From positions 1 through 18,087 of the forward strand of contig CAISTO010000402.1 of NCBI GenBank assembly GCA_903888395.1: a stretch of DNA of 18,087 nucleotides, given 5' to 3'. A model generated the notes under the pieces. It was given only the letters and a program-made list of their open reading frames with translations. It was not told where the DNA came from and did not search any database. This document shows positions 6,220-13,978 of the stretch, one piece after another. The first letter of the stretch is position 1; each line of letters begins with the position of its first letter. The stretch comes from an uncultured Bacteroidota bacterium (lineage in GTDB: Bacteria > Bacteroidota > Bacteroidia > UKL13-3). The position numbers were made by a program, and so were the translations under genes.

Positions 6220-6844
6220 ATAAAAGCACTTTTAATTCATCATTTAATCTTTTCATATCATTCAAATCAAGACCATTATATACACCCCTGATATGACGAG
6301 ATTTATCTAACAATATTATTTGTTGACTGTGGTCAATTGTTTTGTCTTCAATGGAAACAGGAAGTAAAAATCCTTGTCCGATTTTAAATAAATTTTCTTT
6401 ATCTGTTCTGCAAAAATGCCAAATCTTTTTATCGGCATTCATTTTCTTTGCATAATCAGCAAGAACTTCTGTTGAATCGTTATCGGGATCAACAGTAAAT
6501 GAAATTAATTTCACCTCACTCCATTCTTTTGCTTTTTCGTAAAACACTGAAATATTTCCATTCATTTTAGGGCAAACATCTTTGCAGCTAGCAAAGAAAA
6601 AGTTTGCAATAACAATGTTATTAGAAAGCATTTTAGAACTCAGCTCTTTTCCACTTTGGTCTGTAACTGAAAATTCAGGTACTTGGTAAAAAATAGTGTC
6701 TTTTATATCGACACCATTAGGCGCTATTTTTTCGCCCAAATGGGGCAAATGCTTGTAGTTTTGTTTACTGGCTCTCAGTAAAAAAAAGAAAGCAACTGGA
6801 AATACTAATAATCCAGTTGCTACCCAAAATGATTTTCTTTTCAT
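6197..6844 (-). CDS. SCO1/SenC/PrrC family copper chaperone for cytochrome oxidase
   Basis: The protein has 215 residues. A membrane anchor (about 7-23) is followed by a periplasmic thioredoxin-fold domain. The copper ligands are complete: the CxxxCP motif at C87-K-D-V-C91-P and H172 in DHSQQIILLD. FTVDPDNDS (116-124) is the second SCO signature. SCO proteins deliver copper to, or reduce the cysteines of, the CuA site in subunit II, encoded at the head of this operon. The start at 6844 places the anchor directly at the N-terminus, and there is no lipobox cysteine. The gene lies 35 nt after subunit IV and overlaps the DUF420 gene by 23 nt, which supports coordinated expression. Confidence 0.92.
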   Translation of the reverse strand: MKRKSFWVATGLLVFPVAFFFLLRASKQNYKHLPHLGEKIAPNGVDIKDTIFYQVPEFSVTDQSGKELSSKMLSNNIVIANFFFASCKDVCPKMNGNISVFYEKAKEWSEVKLISFTVDPDNDSTEVLADYAKKMNADKKIWHFCRTDKENLFKIGQGFLLPVSIEDKTIDHSQQIILLDKSRHIRGVYNGLDLNDMKRLNDELKVLLYEYHEPR

Positions 6845-6879
6845 TATTTATATTAACTAAAAAACTTGAATAAAGTTTT

Positions 6880-7209
6880 TTAAAATAGACGTGAGTCAAA
6901 TGTGTATCCTGCTTCAGTTAATGCCAACCAAATTAAAAAGCAAATAAATAACATTGGTAAAATAATTATTGAAGCCAAAAACTTGCGTTCAAACTTCATG
7001 TGCATAAATACAGAAACGATATAAAATGCTTTAACTAATCCTAAAAACACAAATAATATATTTTTATAAATAGAATGACTTGAAAGCAATGCAAAATATA
7101 AAGCAATATCTACTACCGTTAAAACTAGTAATACATAAAATGTATTCCAAATTTGCTTTTTCATGTTAGCGGGCGACTCTGTATGTTCTAAATGTTCTAT
7201 GTGATCCAT
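6880..7209 (-). CDS. ctaF: cytochrome c oxidase subunit IV (caa3/COX4_pro type)
   Basis: The protein has 109 residues and three membrane segments (about 22-41, 49-70 and 79-98), the size and layout of the small prokaryotic subunit IV family. The signature is FLGLVKAFYIVSVFMHMKFE (55-74), with the conserved Lys in helix 2 and the HMKFE end. The histidine-rich N-terminus (MDHIEHLEH) faces the cytoplasm. The subunit is not catalytic and is thought to stabilise the complex. Its place right after subunit III and before SCO fits the standard Bacteroidota order. The gene symbol follows the Bacillus naming for the same position. Confidence 0.88.
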   Translation of the reverse strand: MDHIEHLEHTESPANMKKQIWNTFYVLLVLTVVDIALYFALLSSHSIYKNILFVFLGLVKAFYIVSVFMHMKFERKFLASIIILPMLFICFLIWLALTEAGYTFDSRLF

Positions 7210-7266
7210 GGTAATTTTTTTTATTTTTTAAATGAATAAATTGTCTTGATTTCTATGAATTGAAAA

Positions 7267-8022
7267 TTATATTAAATAGAAGAATGTAAATACAAACACC
7301 CAAACTAAATCAACAAAATGCCAGTATAAACCTACTTTTTCAACCATTTCATAATGACCTCTTTTTTCGTAAGTACCGTTTATTACATTGATATAAATAA
7401 CAATATTTAATATTACTCCTGACAAAACGTGTGTTCCGTGAAAGCCAGTAACAATAAAGAATAAAGCAGCAAAAGCCGTTGGTCCAAAAGGATTGTTTTG
7501 CAAACTAGCTCCTTCAGTTATTAAATTAGTCCACTCCCAAGCTTGGCAGCCTAAGAAAGCAGCACCACCAATGATGGTCCAAAGCATGTATTTTTCTACT
7601 TCTTTTTTTGCCATTCTATGTCCGGCTTCTACTGCTAAAACCATAGTTACAGAACTAAAAATTAGAATGAAAGTCATTAAACTTACAAACATCAACGGTA
7701 AGTGAATGCCATGTAAAAATGGAAAGTGGTTAAACACTAACTCAGGAGAAGGCCAACGTTCAGTAACGAACAAGCCTGCTTTTTGCATTTCTTCAGTAAA
7801 AGTGTGAGAAAGATGAGAAAATGGTTTAACAATTGCGTTCGGTAAAGATGTTGTAAAAGTAAATCTTACAAAACCATAGGCAACAAGTAATGAAGAAAAA
7901 GTAAATGCATCTGAAAGTAGAAAAACCCACATCATCAATTTACCATAACTAATACTTAATGGTGATTTTCCTCCACCCCATGTTTGTTTGTTGTCGGTAC
8001 TTAAAGTAGCTGTATTTGACAT
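7267..8022 (-). CDS. ctaE: cytochrome c oxidase subunit III, long form
   Basis: The protein has 251 residues. Subunit III signatures are present: KLMMWVFLLSDAFTF (28-42) in the first helix, CQAWEW (159-164), GFHGTHVLSG (193-202) and LYWHFVDLVWVFVF (232-245) in the last helix. The conserved acidic residue in helix 1 is Asp38 (LSD), where most family members have Glu. A loop of about 50 residues (52-104) separates helices 1 and 2 and is probably exposed to the periplasm. Subunit III keeps the proton uptake path active and stabilises the complex; it binds no redox centre. A second, shorter subunit III is encoded 39 nt upstream, a paired arrangement typical of this phylum. Confidence 0.92.
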   Translation of the reverse strand: MSNTATLSTDNKQTWGGGKSPLSISYGKLMMWVFLLSDAFTFSSLLVAYGFVRFTFTTSLPNAIVKPFSHLSHTFTEEMQKAGLFVTERWPSPELVFNHFPFLHGIHLPLMFVSLMTFILIFSSVTMVLAVEAGHRMAKKEVEKYMLWTIIGGAAFLGCQAWEWTNLITEGASLQNNPFGPTAFAALFFIVTGFHGTHVLSGVILNIVIYINVINGTYEKRGHYEMVEKVGLYWHFVDLVWVFVFTFFYLI

Positions 8023-8061
8023 TGTTTTATTATTTATTTGTTTCTTAGTTTATAATTTTTG

Positions 8062-8646
8062 TTATCTGTTTAAAAGTAAAAATAGGTATAGGTAAATCCA
8101 AAGAATTCCTACAAAATGCCAATATGTATTACACATTGCAATACCTCTGATGGATTTTTTATGAACTTTGAATCTGTATGTTTGTATTAGAATAGTGAGT
8201 AAATAAAATATACCAATTATTACATGTAAAACATGAACACCGGTAATAGCATATACAAAAGAACCACTTGGATTTGCAAATCCAAAATAAATGGAATTAT
8301 ATACCATTTGACTCCAACCCCAATATTGCATAACAATGAATAAAATTCCTAAAGCTAATGCTATTGATAGTCCAACTTTAGTTTTATTTAATTCATCTTT
8401 TTTTGCCGATAAATAAGCCCATTGCATAAATATACTGCTTAATACAATAACACCAGTATTTAACATAAACATGGTTGGCAAATTAAATACTACCCATTCG
8501 CCTTCTCCTCGTCTTACTATATACCCACTTGTAAAACCTGCAAATAGCATAATACTACTCACAATAAGTAACCATAAAACAAAAGTTTTAGGTTCTACTC
8601 CTGGTTCGCGTTCGTCTATATTTTTTTTGTTAATTGATTGAATCAT
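8062..8646 (-). CDS. heme-copper oxidase subunit III-like protein, short form
   Basis: The protein has 194 residues and five membrane segments (about 22-44, 58-80, 91-112, 128-150 and 175-193). It shares the subunit III fold ends GVHVLHVIIGIFYLL (136-150) and NTYWHFVGILWIYLYLFL (173-190). It lacks the two N-terminal helices of the seven-helix form. The first helix carries SGYIVRRGEGEW (40-51) in place of the usual SD/SE motif. It lies one nt after ctaB and 39 nt before the longer subunit III. Two subunit III proteins with different N-termini may both assemble in one complex; I infer this from gene order only. Confidence 0.88.
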   Translation of the reverse strand: MIQSINKKNIDEREPGVEPKTFVLWLLIVSSIMLFAGFTSGYIVRRGEGEWVVFNLPTMFMLNTGVIVLSSIFMQWAYLSAKKDELNKTKVGLSIALALGILFIVMQYWGWSQMVYNSIYFGFANPSGSFVYAITGVHVLHVIIGIFYLLTILIQTYRFKVHKKSIRGIAMCNTYWHFVGILWIYLYLFLLLNR

Positions 8647-8647
8647 T

Positions 8648-9562
8648 TTATATTTTATCTATCAAGTAAAAAAGTTGAACAATTGGAAGATAAATAATTG
8701 CTGCCATCATTAGTTTTTTTGCATCTGCTAATTCGCAACTTTTATATAATTTATAGGCATAAAAACTAAAGTATAATGCGCCAAATACCGCAACCACAGC
8801 TGCTACCACTCCCGAAATATTAAATACAGTAGGCAATATTCCAACGGGAATCAATACCAATGAAAATAACAAACACTGGAACGCAGTTTTTCTAGTTCTT
8901 CCTGGATTAAACGGTAACATTTTAAATCCAGCTCTTTTATAATCGTCTTCTAAAATCCAAGCAATGCTCCAAAAATGTGGAAACTGCCAAACAAATTGAA
9001 CAGTGAATAATACAATTGCTGCAATATCAATTTTTCCGGTATATGCTACCCAACCTAACATGGTGGGTAAAGCTCCTGGAAATGCGCCAACAAATACTGA
9101 AATAGGTGTTACTCTCTTTAATGGTGTATATAAAAAAGCGTAACTTAATAATGAAACCAAAGCTAATAATCCGCTTAATTGATTTAAATAAAAGCCAATT
9201 AAAAACACACCTATTATGCCCATTAAAAATGAACTAATTCCTGCTTCGGTAACGCTCATTCTACCAGTAGAAACAGGTCTATTAGCAGTTCTAGTCATTA
9301 ACTTATCGTAATCTTTTTCAATAATTTGATTGATACCATTTGCTGAACCAGTAACCAATAAGCCAGCAGTAGCCAAAATAAAAACCTCAAACCAATTTAC
9401 TTTTCCTTGTGCCGCTGTTAAATAAGTGATTACCGAACTAAAAACTACCAAACTACTCAACCTAACTTTTATTAGTTGCATGTAGTCACTCACTTTTTGT
9501 TTCCAAAAACCTGTGTTTTCAATTGTTATATTTTGTTCTAAATTACTCAATTTTTTTATCAA
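8648..9562 (-). CDS. ctaB: protoheme IX farnesyltransferase (heme O synthase)
   Basis: The protein has 304 residues and is a UbiA-superfamily prenyltransferase that adds a farnesyl group to heme B to give heme O. Motif 1 is NQIIEKDYDKLMTRTANRP (78-96), where N78, E82 and D86 occupy the NxxxDxxxD positions; the first Asp is Glu. Motif 2 is the WILEDDYKRAGFKMLP stretch (about 203-218). RLSSLVVFSSV (34-44) opens helix 1. The start is probably TTG (9562-9560), which overlaps the ctaA stop as TTGA; this keeps the SDYMQLIKVRLSSLVV stretch intact. A later ATG at Met28 is possible but would cut into that conserved region. The gene is tightly coupled to ctaA, whose enzyme uses its product. Also named cyoE. 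Confidence 0.93.
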   Translation of the reverse strand: MIKKLSNLEQNITIENTGFWKQKVSDYMQLIKVRLSSLVVFSSVITYLTAAQGKVNWFEVFILATAGLLVTGSANGINQIIEKDYDKLMTRTANRPVSTGRMSVTEAGISSFLMGIIGVFLIGFYLNQLSGLLALVSLLSYAFLYTPLKRVTPISVFVGAFPGALPTMLGWVAYTGKIDIAAIVLFTVQFVWQFPHFWSIAWILEDDYKRAGFKMLPFNPGRTRKTAFQCLLFSLVLIPVGILPTVFNISGVVAAVVAVFGALYFSFYAYKLYKSCELADAKKLMMAAIIYLPIVQLFYLIDKI

Positions 9563-10542
9563 TTACTGTTCCTATTTAAAGGAATTGTTTTATTAAATAT
9601 CAAAATGGCTGCAAAAATTTGCAAACCAGCAATGATGCTTCCTACTGTTAAATGTAAAGAAGTTACTTGTTTTGGAAAACCCATATTTACCAAAATACTT
9701 CCACTTAAAGCCTGAGAACATAACAGTAAAATTATTCCCAAACCACATTTGTAAATCAACGAATTTCTTTCAAATAAATTTCTATATTTTAAAAGTAATA
9801 ATATTGAAACACCTAAATTTAAAACAGACCAAGTTCTATGTAGTTTGAATATAAATTCATCTATAAAAAACTTAGGCCATTGCGAACGGTAAGGTTCACC
9901 TATCACATTTGCCACATGGTCTACTTTTTCTCTTACTTGTGTGCCACTAATTATTTGAATTAAACTAATAATCAAAGCCACTATAATTAATATTTTTAAA
10001 GAACTATTTTCTTTGAACTGAACAATATTAAACTGTTGTGATGAAGTAACAGTGTATATCAATAAAGCTACTATGATAAGTGCAATTACCATGTGAATAG
10101 TAACCATCCAAGTTGCTAAGTCAGATGAAACAACTTTTGCTCCAATCCAACCTTGAATACCAACCAATATAAAAGCTATAAAACTTAGCCAAAATATTTT
10201 AGCATTTGATTTTAAATAAGGAAAAGCAAATACCACAGTTAGTAAAATAAGAAATCCTATTACCACACCAATTAACCGATTAATATACTCTATCCAAGTT
10301 TTTATTGGATCAAAATCAGCTATTTCTTTACCTTGAACTGCAAATTGAGTTTTGTAATCAACAGGCAATTCTGATAAATTAGTGGGTGGTATATATTGTC
10401 CAAAACACTTTGGCCAATCTGGACATCCCATTCCGCTTCCAGTGCTTCGTACCAAACCTCCTACAAATATTAAAAAGAACACCGCTATAATGGTTGCTAT
10501 TCCAAAGCGTTTAAATCTTATTTCGTAATTATTTTTAAACAT
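9559..10542 (-). CDS. ctaA: heme A synthase (COX15/CtaA family)
   Basis: The protein has 327 residues and about eight membrane segments. It oxidises heme O to heme A for the oxidase. GGLVRSTGSGMGCPDWPKC (28-46) is the family signature, and it includes the C40/C46 pair in the first external loop. The second helix has EYINRLIG (85-92). In Bacillus CtaA this motif is ExxHR with a heme-ligand histidine; here the residue is Asn88. The other three ligand-type histidines are present: H150 (VTIHMV), H235 (KLHRTW) and H297 (SLHLTV). This Asn variant seems to be a subgroup feature and not a defect, because the rest is intact. It lies 103 nt after ctaD, the longest gap in the operon, and overlaps ctaB by 4 nt. 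Confidence 0.92.
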   Translation of the reverse strand: MFKNNYEIRFKRFGIATIIAVFFLIFVGGLVRSTGSGMGCPDWPKCFGQYIPPTNLSELPVDYKTQFAVQGKEIADFDPIKTWIEYINRLIGVVIGFLILLTVVFAFPYLKSNAKIFWLSFIAFILVGIQGWIGAKVVSSDLATWMVTIHMVIALIIVALLIYTVTSSQQFNIVQFKENSSLKILIIVALIISLIQIISGTQVREKVDHVANVIGEPYRSQWPKFFIDEFIFKLHRTWSVLNLGVSILLLLKYRNLFERNSLIYKCGLGIILLLCSQALSGSILVNMGFPKQVTSLHLTVGSIIAGLQIFAAILIFNKTIPLNRNSN

Positions 10543-10577
10543 TTTTTTTTGAATGATTTTTCTTCATTCTTTTTATT

Positions 10578-10625
10578 GTTGGTGGCCTCTCTAATCTATC
10601 TTGTATGAATTTTGAGGACACCAAC
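10578..10625 (-). other. GC-rich imperfect hairpin between ctaD and ctaA
   Basis: GTTGGTGGCCTC (10578-10589) pairs with GAGGACACCAAC (10614-10625) over 12 bp with one mismatch (G10585/A10618), closing a 24-nt loop. It fills most of the 103-nt gap between the ctaD stop and the ctaA start and is far richer in GC than the sequence around it. On the minus (coding) strand no U-tract follows it, so a simple terminator is unlikely. It may be a processing or stability element, or a partial attenuator that lowers expression of the heme genes relative to the subunit genes. On the plus strand TTTTTTT (10634-10640) follows, but no plus-strand gene ends there. Confidence 0.5.
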
Positions 10626-10645
10626 CAATTACATTTTTTTATTGC

Positions 10646-12544
10646 TTAAGCAAATCCTAACCAACGTTTAGCTAAAGAAAATAAAACTGCTTCTTCTTTT
10701 TCTAATGTTGGAATTTTCTTACGGTCCTCAGCGGGAACAACTTTTGCTTCAGTTAAAGGATCCGTTTGTCCGTAATCAGGAGTAATTTGTGGAATAAAAT
10801 CCTTGTCATGTCCTGGTACGCTATAATCATAAGGCCAACGGTAAACGTGAGGAATTTCTCCAGGCCAGTTACCATGTAAATGTTCAACGGGAGTAGTCCA
10901 TTCCATGGTGTTACTTTCCCAAGGATTTTGAACTGCTTTTTTACCTTTAAACATACTATAGAAAAAGTTAAATAAGAAAATAAATTGAGCAATTCCACCT
11001 ACAAATGCTGCGTAAGTAATGAACTTATTCATGTCAACAAATACATTAAATTGATCGTAAGCAGTAAATGCATAATACCTACGAGGCACGCCAGCTAGAC
11101 CCATAAAGTGCATTGGAAAAAACACACAATAAGCCGAAACAATGGTTAACCAAAAATGGATTTGACCTAAACTTTCGTTCATCATTCTTCCAAACATTTT
11201 AGGGAACCAATGATAAATACCGCAAATCATACCAAATATTGCAGCGCTACCCATTACTAAATGGAAATGTGCCACTACAAAATAAGTATCGTGTAAGTTA
11301 ATATCTAATGCCGCATTTCCTAGGAAAATACCAGTTAATCCACCCGAAATAAAGAATGAAACTAAACCAATGGCAAACATCATTTGAGGATTTAAACGCA
11401 AATTACCTTTCCATAAAGTTCCTAAATAGTTAAATGTTTTTACTGCCGATGGAACCGCAATAATTAAAGTTCCAAGCATAAACACAGAACCTAAGAATGG
11501 ATTCATTCCTGTAATAAACATATGATGGCCCCAAACTATAAATGATAATAATGCAATAGCCATAATAGAACCAATCATGGCACGGTAACCAAATATAGGT
11601 TTACGCGCATTGGTAGCAATTACTTCAGAAGTAAGTCCTAATGCAGGTAATAAAATAATATATACTTCAGGATGTCCTAAGAACCAAAATAAATGTTGGA
11701 ATAAAATGGGTGAACCACCAACTCTTTCAATTCCACCTGCTAAGTCCGCAGGAATTTCATTCAAGTAAAATGAAGTTCCAAAACTTCTGTCAAATACTAA
11801 TAATAACGAACCACCAAATAAAACTGGGAATGATAAAATACCTAAAATAGCAGTGAATAAAAATGCCCAAATAGTTAATGGCATTCTAGTCATTTTCATT
11901 CCTTTGGTACGCATATTAATTACCGTTGCTACGTAGTTAATACTACCTAATAACGAAGAAACAATAAACACAATCATTGAAACTAACCATAATGTCATTC
12001 CTGTACCAGAGCCTGGTATTGCCTTTGGCAATGCAGATAATGGAGGATAAATTGTCCAACCTGCAGAAGCTGGTCCACCTTGTACAAATAAAGAACTTAA
12101 CATTAATACTGAAGAAGTAAAGAAAAACCAATATGATAACATATTTAAAAATGGTGATGCCATATCTCTTGCTCCAACTTGCAAAGGAATTAGTAAGTTA
12201 CTAAATGTACCACTTAATCCCGCAGTTAATACAAAAAATACCATGATAGTACCATGAATTGTAATTAATGCCAAATAAAAGTTTGGATCAATTTTACCAC
12301 CTTTTCCCCACTCACCTAAAATAGTTTCGAAAATTGGAAACGAAGTTTCAGGATAAGCTAATTGTAAACGAAATATTAATGACATTAACATGCCAATAGT
12401 TCCCATAATGATTCCAGTTATTAAAAACTGTTTTGAAATCATTTTATGGTCCATACTAAATATGTATTTCGAAATAAATGTTTCTTTGTGATGACCATGA
12501 TCTCCGTGATGTTGATCATCGCTATGTATTGCTGCTGCGCTCAT
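10646..12544 (-). CDS. ctaD: cytochrome c oxidase subunit I (aa3-type, A-family)
   Basis: The protein has 632 residues, about 12 membrane helices and a long soluble C-terminus. All redox ligands are visible: low-spin heme H97 (ITIHGTIM) and H428; heme a3 H426 (VVAHFHLV); and CuB H291, H340 and H341. Y295 in HPEVY is the residue that cross-links to H291. Glu293 of the D-channel is present, so this is the A1-like type. D127 and N134 (GARDMASPFLN) form the D-channel entrance, and Lys369 (SAVKTFNY) the K-channel. H418-D419 is the Mg site. It reduces O2 to water while pumping protons. The N-terminus is histidine-rich (HSDDQHHGDHGHHK). The start ATG (12544) lies 35 nt after coxB. No residue essential to the mechanism is missing. 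Confidence 0.97.
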   Translation of the reverse strand: MSAAAIHSDDQHHGDHGHHKETFISKYIFSMDHKMISKQFLITGIIMGTIGMLMSLIFRLQLAYPETSFPIFETILGEWGKGGKIDPNFYLALITIHGTIMVFFVLTAGLSGTFSNLLIPLQVGARDMASPFLNMLSYWFFFTSSVLMLSSLFVQGGPASAGWTIYPPLSALPKAIPGSGTGMTLWLVSMIVFIVSSLLGSINYVATVINMRTKGMKMTRMPLTIWAFLFTAILGILSFPVLFGGSLLLVFDRSFGTSFYLNEIPADLAGGIERVGGSPILFQHLFWFLGHPEVYIILLPALGLTSEVIATNARKPIFGYRAMIGSIMAIALLSFIVWGHHMFITGMNPFLGSVFMLGTLIIAVPSAVKTFNYLGTLWKGNLRLNPQMMFAIGLVSFFISGGLTGIFLGNAALDINLHDTYFVVAHFHLVMGSAAIFGMICGIYHWFPKMFGRMMNESLGQIHFWLTIVSAYCVFFPMHFMGLAGVPRRYYAFTAYDQFNVFVDMNKFITYAAFVGGIAQFIFLFNFFYSMFKGKKAVQNPWESNTMEWTTPVEHLHGNWPGEIPHVYRWPYDYSVPGHDKDFIPQITPDYGQTDPLTEAKVVPAEDRKKIPTLEKEEAVLFSLAKRWLGFA

Positions 12545-12579
12545 ATATGTCTTTTATGTTATTCTTTGTGAATGATTAA

Positions 12580-13725
12580 TTAATTAGAAGCTATTGGGTT
12601 TTCTTTACTTAAAAAAGAATGTAATGAATTTGTTTCAGTTCCTTTTGCAGTTAATGCGGGTTGTTCTTTTATCCATTTGTCAAAATCAGCTTGGGTGTCA
12701 ACGATTACTTTCATTTTCATTCTATAATGTGCGCTACCACAAATTTTATTACACAATAATATATAATCAAAATTTGGATTTTCTAATTTTACACGCATTT
12801 CATTAGTAGTTAAAGTAGGGGTAAAGTCAAACTTAGTTGGTAAACCCGGAACAACATTCATTTGTGCTCTAAAATGAGGTAAATATGCTGAATGTATTAC
12901 ATCTTTTGCTCTAAAATGTAAGTAAATAGCTTTATTAACAGGAATATGTAATTCTGTTGTAATAACATCATCGCCAGCAAATTCTTTAGTGCTATCAACA
13001 CCTAAAGCGTTTACAATTCCCATTTGACGGAAGTCGTATTTTCCTAATTTGTTATCTGCGCCACTGTAACGAGCATTCCAAGCAAATTGATAACCAAAAA
13101 CTTCAATATTCATGGCATCTTTATCTTTACTTGTAGTCATATCGCTCCATACAATTAAACCTCTTACCACTAATATAGTTAGTACAAAAGCGGGAACAAT
13201 GGTCCAAAGCAACTCTAATTTATGGTTGTCAGGATAAAATAACGCTTTGCGTTTTTTATCTTCTTTATATTTATAAGTGTACCAAAACAAAAGAATATGA
13301 GTTATAACAAATACAATTCCAGTTAACCACAAGGTAATCATAAACATGTTATCATATTCATCGGCATGAGCTGATGCACTTGGCAAAGTAAATAATGTTA
13401 GTTTTCCATGAACTACCATCTCCCATGCAAATGCTGCCATTCCAACAATTAAAAATACCAATGCTAAATAAGCATTTATTTTTCCCCAATTAATTACTTG
13501 TTTCTTTTGAACATCGCCTACTTTCGATAAAATATCGAATATCATTCCAATAATAAATACCAATAATATGGCAATTCCGGCTATTAACCAGTTAATGTTA
13601 CTTGCTGTCGATTTTGCTGCTTCCGCGGCATCGGTAGTCATATCCTGCGCAAAAACTGATAAGCTACTAAAAAGTATCATAGCTATCATTAGTACAAAAG
13701 ATGCTTTAATTTTCAAATGCTTCAT
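12580..13725 (-). CDS. coxB: cytochrome c oxidase subunit II (CuA-containing)
   Basis: The chosen start is ATG 13725-13723, giving 381 residues. The frame stays open to 13782, but the extra 19 residues (MTPFLYCNTIYTKKQRNIP) lack any signal function, whereas MKHLKIKASF starts a clean signal peptide ending SVFAQ (about 26). About four membrane segments follow (44-64, 86-104, 127-150, 170-192), two more than the textbook two, a layout seen in this phylum. The CuA domain is complete: H278 (DVIHSAYLP), then C325, C329, H333 and M336 in CNKICGSAHYRM. The aromatic patch is GYQFAWNARY (211-220). The residue between the cysteines is Lys327 where many enzymes have Glu; its backbone still serves as ligand. 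No cytochrome c domain is fused, so electrons come from a separate cytochrome c. It is the first gene of the operon. Also named ctaC. Confidence 0.95.
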   Translation of the reverse strand: MKHLKIKASFVLMIAMILFSSLSVFAQDMTTDAAEAAKSTASNINWLIAGIAILLVFIIGMIFDILSKVGDVQKKQVINWGKINAYLALVFLIVGMAAFAWEMVVHGKLTLFTLPSASAHADEYDNMFMITLWLTGIVFVITHILLFWYTYKYKEDKKRKALFYPDNHKLELLWTIVPAFVLTILVVRGLIVWSDMTTSKDKDAMNIEVFGYQFAWNARYSGADNKLGKYDFRQMGIVNALGVDSTKEFAGDDVITTELHIPVNKAIYLHFRAKDVIHSAYLPHFRAQMNVVPGLPTKFDFTPTLTTNEMRVKLENPNFDYILLCNKICGSAHYRMKMKVIVDTQADFDKWIKEQPALTAKGTETNSLHSFLSKENPIASN

Positions 13726-13807
13726 TGGTATATTTCTTTGTTTTTTTGTGTAAATTGTGTTGCAATATAAGAATGGTGTCAAATAGTTCTAAATATCTTT
13801 TTATTAA

Positions 13808-13821
13808 TTGATAACTATCAA
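13808..13821. promoter_or_regulatory. FNR/CRP-family binding site upstream of the oxidase operon
   Basis: TTGAT-AACT-ATCAA matches the FNR consensus TTGAT-N4-ATCAA at all ten fixed bases and extends to a 7+7 bp palindrome (13807-13822). It lies 83 nt upstream of the coxB ATG. If the -7 box is TATATTGC (13767-13760 on the minus strand), the site centre would be near -61 from a start at about 13753, a normal activator position; the start itself is not certain. The regulator would be a CRP/FNR-family protein encoded elsewhere. The matched sequence is seen; the function is inferred. Confidence 0.5.
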
Positions 13822-13957
13822 TGAAATTAATTAATTGAAAGATTATTAAATTTAACAACCACAGCGAGTTAAAGGTTTTAAAACTGTGGATATTTTTTTT
13901 TATGATTTAAATATTTCACAAAAAAATAATTTAACGGTTAGTTATTATTAAAAATTA

Positions 13958-13965
13958 CATATTTG
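13958..13965 (+). promoter_or_regulatory. candidate -7 promoter box for the 706-aa exported-protein gene
   Basis: CATATTTG matches the Bacteroidota -7 element TAnnTTTG at 5 of 6 fixed positions and lies 13 nt before the ATG at 13979. The leader would be very short. A -33 TTG at the proper distance is not clear, so confidence is low. Confidence 0.3.
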
Positions 13966-13978
13966 CATTCTATAAAAT

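Larger units (their letters stand above)
13726..13978. other. divergent intergenic region between the oxidase operon and the exported-protein operon
   Basis: This 253-bp AT-rich stretch lies between divergent start codons and must hold the promoters of both units. It contains a perfect FNR-type box (13808-13821), a minus-strand TATATTGC sequence (13760-13767) that is a weak -7 candidate for the oxidase operon, and a plus-strand CATATTTG (13958-13965) that is a -7 candidate for the 706-aa gene. No open frame of note is present apart from the upstream extension of coxB, which I reject as coding. Confidence 0.6.

Noticed and set aside
10753..10998. Minus-strand open frame inside ctaD in another frame
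   Set aside because: It is fully inside a strongly conserved gene and its sequence shows no independent features.
4754..13725. Oxidase operon examined as a possible novel gene system
   Set aside because: Gene content and order match known aa3 oxidase clusters. Only the coupled exporter, the ctaD-ctaA hairpin and the FNR box are kept as observations.
13726..13782. Upstream extension of coxB by 19 codons (start at 13782)
   Set aside because: The extension lacks signal-peptide character and would bury the clear signal peptide that begins at the ATG at 13725. It also lies in the promoter region.
13883..13892. TGTGGATAT, close to an inverted DnaA box, in the region upstream of coxB
   Set aside because: A single imperfect copy with no clustering; not enough for an origin claim.
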